NCBI GenBank assembly: GCA_950022295.1
Contig: OX465596.1
Location: forward strand, 212,815,501-212,879,500
Source: Bromus sterilis
Taxonomy: Eukaryota > Streptophyta > Magnoliopsida > Poales > Poaceae
Length of the DNA stretch: 64,000 nucleotides
Direction of reading: 5' to 3'
Below the pieces are notes generated by a model, which was given only the letters and a program-made list of their open reading frames with translations, was not told the origin of the DNA and did not search any database. The position numbers were made by a program, and so were the translations under genes. Numbering within the stretch: the stretch's first letter is position 1; the number at the start of each line of letters is the position of its first letter. Shown here in pieces: positions 58,136 through 64,000 of the stretch.

Positions 58136-61100
58136 TGTAAGGCCCCCGATGCGGTACTATCTCGAGTTAGTCGCTTTTGCGTCCGACTTGAGATAGAAGC
58201 ACATAAGTAGCCACCGACGCACGATACTCGCACTCGTATCGCTATCGGATTCTCGACAACAGGTAAATGAAGCATGAAAAACTAAAACATAAAATATAAA
58301 AGGTCCAGGGCATACACTCACCACTGGTATTTATTACATCATCTCAGAGATCATAAGATCCAACAGCACATCATAACATCATGAAGAAGACATACACGAC
58401 CGGGTACAGTCAAGATCCAAATGGCCCTAGAGAGGGCTGCACATAAACAAGTCCACCCATGGAACGTCGGAACCCAACTATAGGCCTACTAGGAGAAGTC
58501 CTCCTCATCGTCATCCTCCGGGGGCACCTCCACGAAGTAGCGTCCGGTGCTCGGGTCGAGGTAGTAATCAACTGCAGCGGCCGATCGGGAAAAACATAAA
58601 GGGGAAAAGAAAAGCAAGAGGTGAGAATATATCAATGCAGTATAACTAACTTCTCACGGTAAGGAAAAGTTAGTGGTTGAGGTTGCAGCCGCGCTAGCAT
58701 ATAGAAGTGGCTAACGATCTATTAGAGTAAGGGAAGATCCAAGAACTTACGTTGACAACGTGTCATAGGTCTGCTATCCACCTACTTACGCAAAACATAA
58801 CACAACCTTGTACCCTCTTTGTCGCCCCGGACGAAGAAGAGCAATCAAGGCAACTCACACGTTGGCAACTTTTAAAACATGATTTAATTGATGTTATTCT
58901 ATGAACAAGGAGTAGGTCTCAAGTCGTCCATAACCACGGACACGGCTTTTCGAAAAGATTTAACCCTGCAGGGGTGTACCAACTGCCCATCATAGGCTTC
59001 ACATGTACGCCCGGTTTCCACTTGGCTGGGTAAACGCGTGAAAATCCGGAACGTCAGAGTCCCTCTAACTAACAACGCACAATTCCGGGTGGCCCCCGGG
59101 GAGTCGACACCCAACCCAAGAGCAGGCCACGCTCTCGGATCGGACTCTACCGTATGACGCAGGTGGGATTGCCGGTAATTCTCACATGAGGCCGGGTCCT
59201 AGCTGATCAGGTGGACCAACAAGGGAACCATGTCCCCGCTGGCCCGGTTTGTTTTGAAAAATGCTGGGGTACCAACCAAGCACACACACAGTTGCAAATA
59301 GTAAATCAGCTCGGGCCACCATTAGAACTGTTTGAAGCTAGGTAGGTAAGACAAGGGGACCCCATAGAATCCCACACACGATTAGGCACGCTCGTCAAGA
59401 AACACAATACCCGAAACTCGGGACCTTGGTGACTCGAATGGAACAAAACACCTGGCGGGAACAACCCGGTCTCCCATCCTTCGTCAAATATAAGTTAACA
59501 TCATAATAATAAATATCAACCAATTTATGATAATAACATGATAATCCACCAAGCAGCAATGGGTATAAGCAGCAGGTTAAGGGCCTACACATACTAAGCA
59601 ATGGTGAAGCAAGCAAGGTACATAGCCAAACAAGGTTTTGCTAGGATGTGGGGGCATGGCTGTTTGGGTTTCATTTAGAGGCAAAAGTACATGGTGGTAG
59701 GATCAAACAACCGTTCTAGAATACAGCTAGGCAAGCGAGCGGAAAGCTATAAAGAATGATATATAAACCCCCTTGCCTGGATAAGCAATCGACGGAGCAG
59801 ACGTAGCAGGGTCCTCGGGCTCGGTGTCGGAAATCTCCACGTAGGTCTACTCGGCAGTCTCAGGTGCTAACGTAAGGTACCGGCAAGGAAAAGCACACAA
59901 GTAAACATCGAGATTAAATGCACAATCATGACTGAGATGAGCAAGTTTAACGGGCACGATGTGACCCTATCTAGTCAAATTTAAATGAAGGTGTTGACGG
60001 CACGTCAAAAACTTCATATGCAATTATTTATATTTTATGGCTTTGGTCGTAGCCTTAAAATTTTGGTGTAAGTAACATGGAAACATGGCATGGTATGAAC
60101 AATCAATAACAAGTTAACAAAGATAAGTGCATTGTGAAAATAAACTATCGATTCCGGAGACTGAAAGGTGTCGACAAGGGTTGACACCCAGAGAAGTATC
60201 AAGGATGCAAAGAGAAGGAAAAGAAAAGGTTCTGCATGGAAAACTTCTACACCTTGCCACATGTGTTGTCAAACACACCTGGGCCCCATGCAATCTCCTT
60301 GACTTTCCATTGGCTAAACATTTGTGGTGGGACCACAAATGAGTTCACAAGGAAAAAAGAACAAGAAAAAGAAAAGAAAGAAATAAGCAACAACTTGAGG
60401 ATGACCAACATCTTCATTTATAAGTTGCTCAAACCCCTGATCTCACGATGATCAATAGCTTCTCCTACCCCAAAAACATATATGGGATGCCCCAAATTGT
60501 TCAGGGGTCAAATAAACATGCAAACCAGGGAGAAATTTGAATTTGAAATCAAATTCAAATTCAAACAGAAAAGAAAGAAAACGAAAAAGGGGAAAACCCC
60601 TTGCTGGGCTGGTTTCGGGCAATCTGGCCCAGTTCCAAATCAGACAGTGGGCTCAGCCCACTGCCCACTTGGGCAACACCTCACTCACGCGAGGGGCCCA
60701 CCCGCCAGCCTCTCGGAAAAAAACAAAAAAGGGGGGAGCCAGGGATTCGAACGATACAAACCACTCTCCCTCGCCACTGCACTGTGCTTGCGTTTATGAA
60801 CAATCAGCAGCCACAGCAAGGATAAGTTATACCCCCAACTAAACTGAAACTCAGAAGCACCCGACGGCGATGAATATTGTGGTGGCGCTGGCCTTGCCGG
60901 CACGGCTCCGGCAGCACCGCGGATGCTCGGGATCGAGAGCGGCCACATCCAGCTACGCATGACGCTATGCGCGGCCACGATGGCGCTCTACCCCGCCTGC
61001 TACTCTCACCGGAAGTACACGGCGGCAACGGGTTCAGAGACAACAACAGGGGCGTGCACACCCTGTTCCGGCGACAAATCCGACGAGCTCACACCGGCTA

Positions 61101-62537
61101 GAACTCGACGACTTCTTGAAAAAAATGAAGGGCATCACCACGAACACGTGGGTGCCCGGACTTGACCTCAACGGCGACAAGATGGCGACTTTCTCACCTG
61201 CATAATCTCGGCGGCGACTGCACCGAACTGCAGTTCGTCAGACACGACTACGACGGATGCAAACCGAGCCCAAGGTGGCTCCTTTGGTGCCATAGGCGTT
61301 CTCTGGACCGACTAGGAGCACGCATGAGCACGTGCGGGTTATGCCACGGGACGGTGACCACGCACGGCTTGCCGGCGACGATTACTGCGGCTCCTGACGA
61401 CCCTCTACGACGCGGGAAACCTACGCGACGAGCTACGGGATAGGGATTGCGCGAAGCTCACCTAGGGTTGCTCGCAGACGACCTCGCGCACGTCGAGGAA
61501 GAAGAGGTGGAAGCGGCGGACGTCGGGGAAGAAGGAGGCCATGGAGGACGTCGACGGCTCGAGGACGGTTCGAATCTCCCAGCGCGAACCTGGCAAAAGG
61601 TGACGGTCAGAAGGAGGTGCAGGAAGGCGTGGACGAGCGCATGCTCGTCGGGAACGGCAGGCGACGACGAATGGGACCTCACCGGCGGGGAACAGGGGAG
61701 ACGCCACTCGGCCCTGGCGGCGGCGACGCGCAAAATTGGAGGGGTAAGCGGGGAACATAGGGTTCCAGGGAGCTGGAGGCGTGCTCGATTTAAAGGGGGT
61801 GGCTCTCCTGGCCACGCTGGCCAGCATCGACGTCGATGGCGTCACCGGTGTGAGAGAGAGCGGAGGGGGGGGGGACCTTGGCCACGCTGGAAAGAGGATG
61901 GCTGAGGCCCCTCCGATCAGAATCCAACAACGCGGGCGGCTCCCACGTACCGTTTCGCTGGCACGGGCCAGCTGGGCTGCAGGGAAAGGAAGGGGGCCCT
62001 GCTTGGCTGGCCTGGTTCCCCTTATCTCCATAAAAACCAACAAAAGGGATTTTTCTATTTATCAAAACAGAGAAAACTCCAAGAATTGTTGAGGGCAAAC
62101 CATGACAAATAAAAATATATAAAAATATGTTTTGGAATCCTTGCAATATTCTCCAATTTATAAAATTGGTTTGGCCATTTTTGGAGCAACTAAAATGTGG
62201 GGCAATTTTTGAAATTCAAACTCACTTTGAACTGTGGCCCACATTTTTGGAGGTGGCAAAAATGGTGCAAGGTTTTGAAAAGCTTGGGAAGGGGAAATAA
62301 TTGGCTATGCCAAGTTTGGGGTCAAGGGGAGCCCACATGCAACATGGGAAAAAATCCTCAAACACCTTTCTTGAACCAACTTGCATGAGTTCAAAAACAA
62401 CTCAAATGAGGTCACAACTCCTTGGCATTTAAAATCATCACATGGAATTACATCCTATTGCATCATAACAAGTTTCAAAGCCATTGATGAAAGCAAAATT
62501 ACATCATGAAAACATAAGTTGCTCTTGGGCTGTTACA
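58136..62537 (-). mobile_element. E4: solo LTR of a Tekay-type element (4402 bp)
   Basis: The + strand sequence runs from TGTAAGGCCCCCGATGCGG to GGGCTGTTACA, the shared ends of the E1-E3 LTRs. ATAGG lies on both sides (58131-58135 and 62538-62542). No primer site, polypurine tract or internal sequence is present. It is therefore the product of recombination between the two LTRs of one insertion. A damaged tRNA-like module lies at 60735-60800. Open frames in its GC-rich centre (60870-61905) are not supported as genes. Confidence 0.9.
60735..60800 (-). repeat. damaged tRNA-like module in the E4 LTR
   Basis: On the - strand there is a B-box match CGTTCGAATCC (10 of 11). About 31 nt upstream is GCAGTGG, the end of an A-box-like stretch. 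The spacing is too short for a tRNA, so part of the module seems deleted. Confidence 0.4.
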
Positions 62538-62542
62538 ATAGG

Positions 62543-63470
62543 CCCAAGTGAAGGAGTGGGCCCATGAGTTCCAGCACTTTCCCACGGACCACAACCCAGG
62601 ATGTACTCCACACCCACACCCGGTTGTCACCAACCTTTATTAACCCAACAATCATCCCTTGGCCACTCATCCTCTACCATCGCCACCGTCGCAGGCTCCC
62701 AACACAATCGACCACTATTTTTCTTTCCGTCGCGCCATCTTCGACGAGAAAGGATGTCTTCTTCCTTGTACTATTATATTGCAAAGAGAATAAGAAGGAT
62801 TCCAAAGCGGCGGTGTGTGGGCGGCCGCGAGCGAAAGCATCAAGGATATCACCTTTACCTCGTCTTCGATGACTGTGCACAGATACATCGTCCACAAGGT
62901 GAGCCCGTGGCGCCACCAAGCTACTGTGCGGCGCTCTGCTGGCCTTTCGTCCGACTGGAGGCGGTGCGTGGGTCACCAGAGTGCTTCGCGTTGGCCTTCA
63001 GCACAATGATCTTGTCCATCCAGCTTCATCCTCTTTGTCGGGTCAATGAGAACTAGGGTACTCCGACCCTGCGACTGAGCCTAGGGCTAAGGAAGGAGGT
63101 AGATCACAAGAGGACGGATCGCGAGGTCCTGCCTCGCGATGCCTCTTGACCTCCCGGTGCGTGGCCCTGGCTCGCGAGGCACCTCAAGAAGATAAATCCA
63201 TCGCCAAGTGTAGTAGACATTTTAGTACTCTCTTAGTCAGAGAAAGAGGGTCGGAGAGAGGATAAGGGGACACTTTTGCCCCAATGTAATGATGGCCCAT
63301 ATGGGACCCCTTCCCCCGGATGAGGAGTTGGAGGACCCATGCCAGAGTAGTTAAGTGCTCTCCAAGGCACTGTAGAGAGGGACGTCCATTACCGATCCCC
63401 AAGCTTGTAAGCTCCCGACGAACATCTCCATGAGAGCAATCCCAGACATGCAGGAGTAGCGTGTTACGAC
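62543..63470. other. unassigned sequence right of the solo LTR
   Basis: Open frames up to 151 codons occur on both strands (for example 62601-63056 +) but none shows a domain I recognise, and no splice pattern is convincing. A perfect inverted repeat CGCGAGG-TCCTG-CCTCGCG lies near 63119-63137. It may be old transposon sequence. Confidence 0.3.
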
Positions 63471-63474
63471 ACGC

Positions 63475-63570
63475 GCCATGGTCACGACACACGCCAACCA
63501 GGCCCGAGATGATCGCCGCGACGCCATGGTCACGAAACGCGCCAACAAGGCCCGAGATGATCGCCGCGGA
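63475..63570. repeat. two-unit 48-bp tandem repeat
   Basis: Units begin GCCATGGTCACGA at 63475 and 63523 and both contain CAAGGCCCGAGATGATCGC or its one-base variant. In the + frame starting 63478 it encodes MVTTHANQARDDRRDA followed by MVTKRANKARDDRRG, but no wider gene is evident. Confidence 0.7.
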
Positions 63571-64000
63571 CGCGGGATAGGTCGCATGGGGCGCGCCTCC
63601 ACCGCCAACACCGGCGCCCGCAGCGAGCCCTCCGACAACCACGATGCGGCAAAAGATTAGGGGGCTTCCTCTAATGACCCCCCGCTCGTTAGGCGCCGCT
63701 AGCAGATAAGTCTTCTCCGCCACTCTCCCAAACGCTTTCGCAGATCGAGGCCCTGCTCATGGTGCGGGAGCTCCTACGGTACCAGGCCGACGTAGCCGGA
63801 CGTGAGCAGTGGCACGCGGACCTCCTCCGTTTCGTCGATGCCGCGATACCTCCATCAGCAAGGCCGGCCACACAAGCAGCGTGAGACACATCACCACCAC
63901 CACCATCAGCGGGAGACGGTGCGGGGTACGCGAATTTGACCGCGACCCTGTTCCCCCTCGCGCCGATCCCCCGCGGCATCGCGTCGTCAGCAACAGCAGT
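63571..64000. other. unassigned GC-rich end of the window
   Basis: On the + strand a frame around 63740-63882 reads QIEALLMVRELLRYQADVAGREQWHADLLRF before a stop, a charged helical segment of the kind seen at the start of some retroelement gags. This is too short to assign. Minus-strand frames are probably compositional. Confidence 0.25.

Noticed and set aside
61447..62043. 152-codon + and 193-codon - frames in the E4 LTR
   Set aside because: They lie in the GC-rich centre of a solo LTR, overlap each other and show no domain.

Overview
This is repeat-rich plant nuclear DNA. The short Stowaway MITE, the very large Ty3/gypsy LTRs and the Athila-type elements with a tRNA-Asp primer site point to a Pooideae grass, most likely a Triticeae species (wheat, barley or Aegilops type). 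I found one convincing host gene (about 46.6-51.1 kb, + strand, five exons, 869 codons by my splice model). It encodes a proline-rich, Ser/Arg-containing protein with a conserved helical C-terminal domain. Almost everything else is nested transposable elements.

Layout. 1-8568: Athila-like Ty3/gypsy material on the + strand. It comprises the 3' end and 3' LTR of element A (LTR 844-2356), which sits inside a gutted element X (2357-5243). X is broken on the right by element B (LTR 5244-6757, gag/protease to 8568). 8569-28118: a Tekay-type Ty3/gypsy element on the - strand in tandem form, truncated LTR - internal - LTR - internal - LTR, with a period of about 9.3 kb and two full 4217-bp LTRs. 28119-34786: a related but coding-free element (E2) with a 4.6-kb LTR, cut on its left by the tandem element. 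34787-35543: an LTR fragment of the X family. 35544-36871 and 45997-about 46240: two halves of one L1-type LINE. They were separated by a third Tekay-type element (E3, 36872-45996) that is flanked by a 5-bp target duplication, TCCGC. 46600-51115: the host gene. 52289-52386: a Stowaway MITE. 52582-53451: a poly(A)-bearing retro-insert with a target duplication. 55095-57399: a hAT-like element that carries a non-autonomous CACTA (55237-56737). 58136-62537: a 4402-bp solo LTR with target duplication ATAGG. 62543-64000: unassigned DNA.

The Tekay-type elements share LTR ends (TGTARGGCC...CTGTTACA) and, where the internal region is kept, PPT-side sequence. E1 and E2 also keep a Met-tRNA primer site. 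The centres of their LTRs differ almost completely. Two of these LTR families carry sense-strand tRNA-like modules with correctly spaced A and B boxes, and the CACTA element contains the promoter-bearing half of a 5S rRNA gene. These pol III-like modules inside transposons are the most unusual signals in the window. No retroelement reading frame is intact; every gag-pol copy carries stops, frameshifts or deletions. Coordinates come from reading the sequence by eye, and no database search was run.
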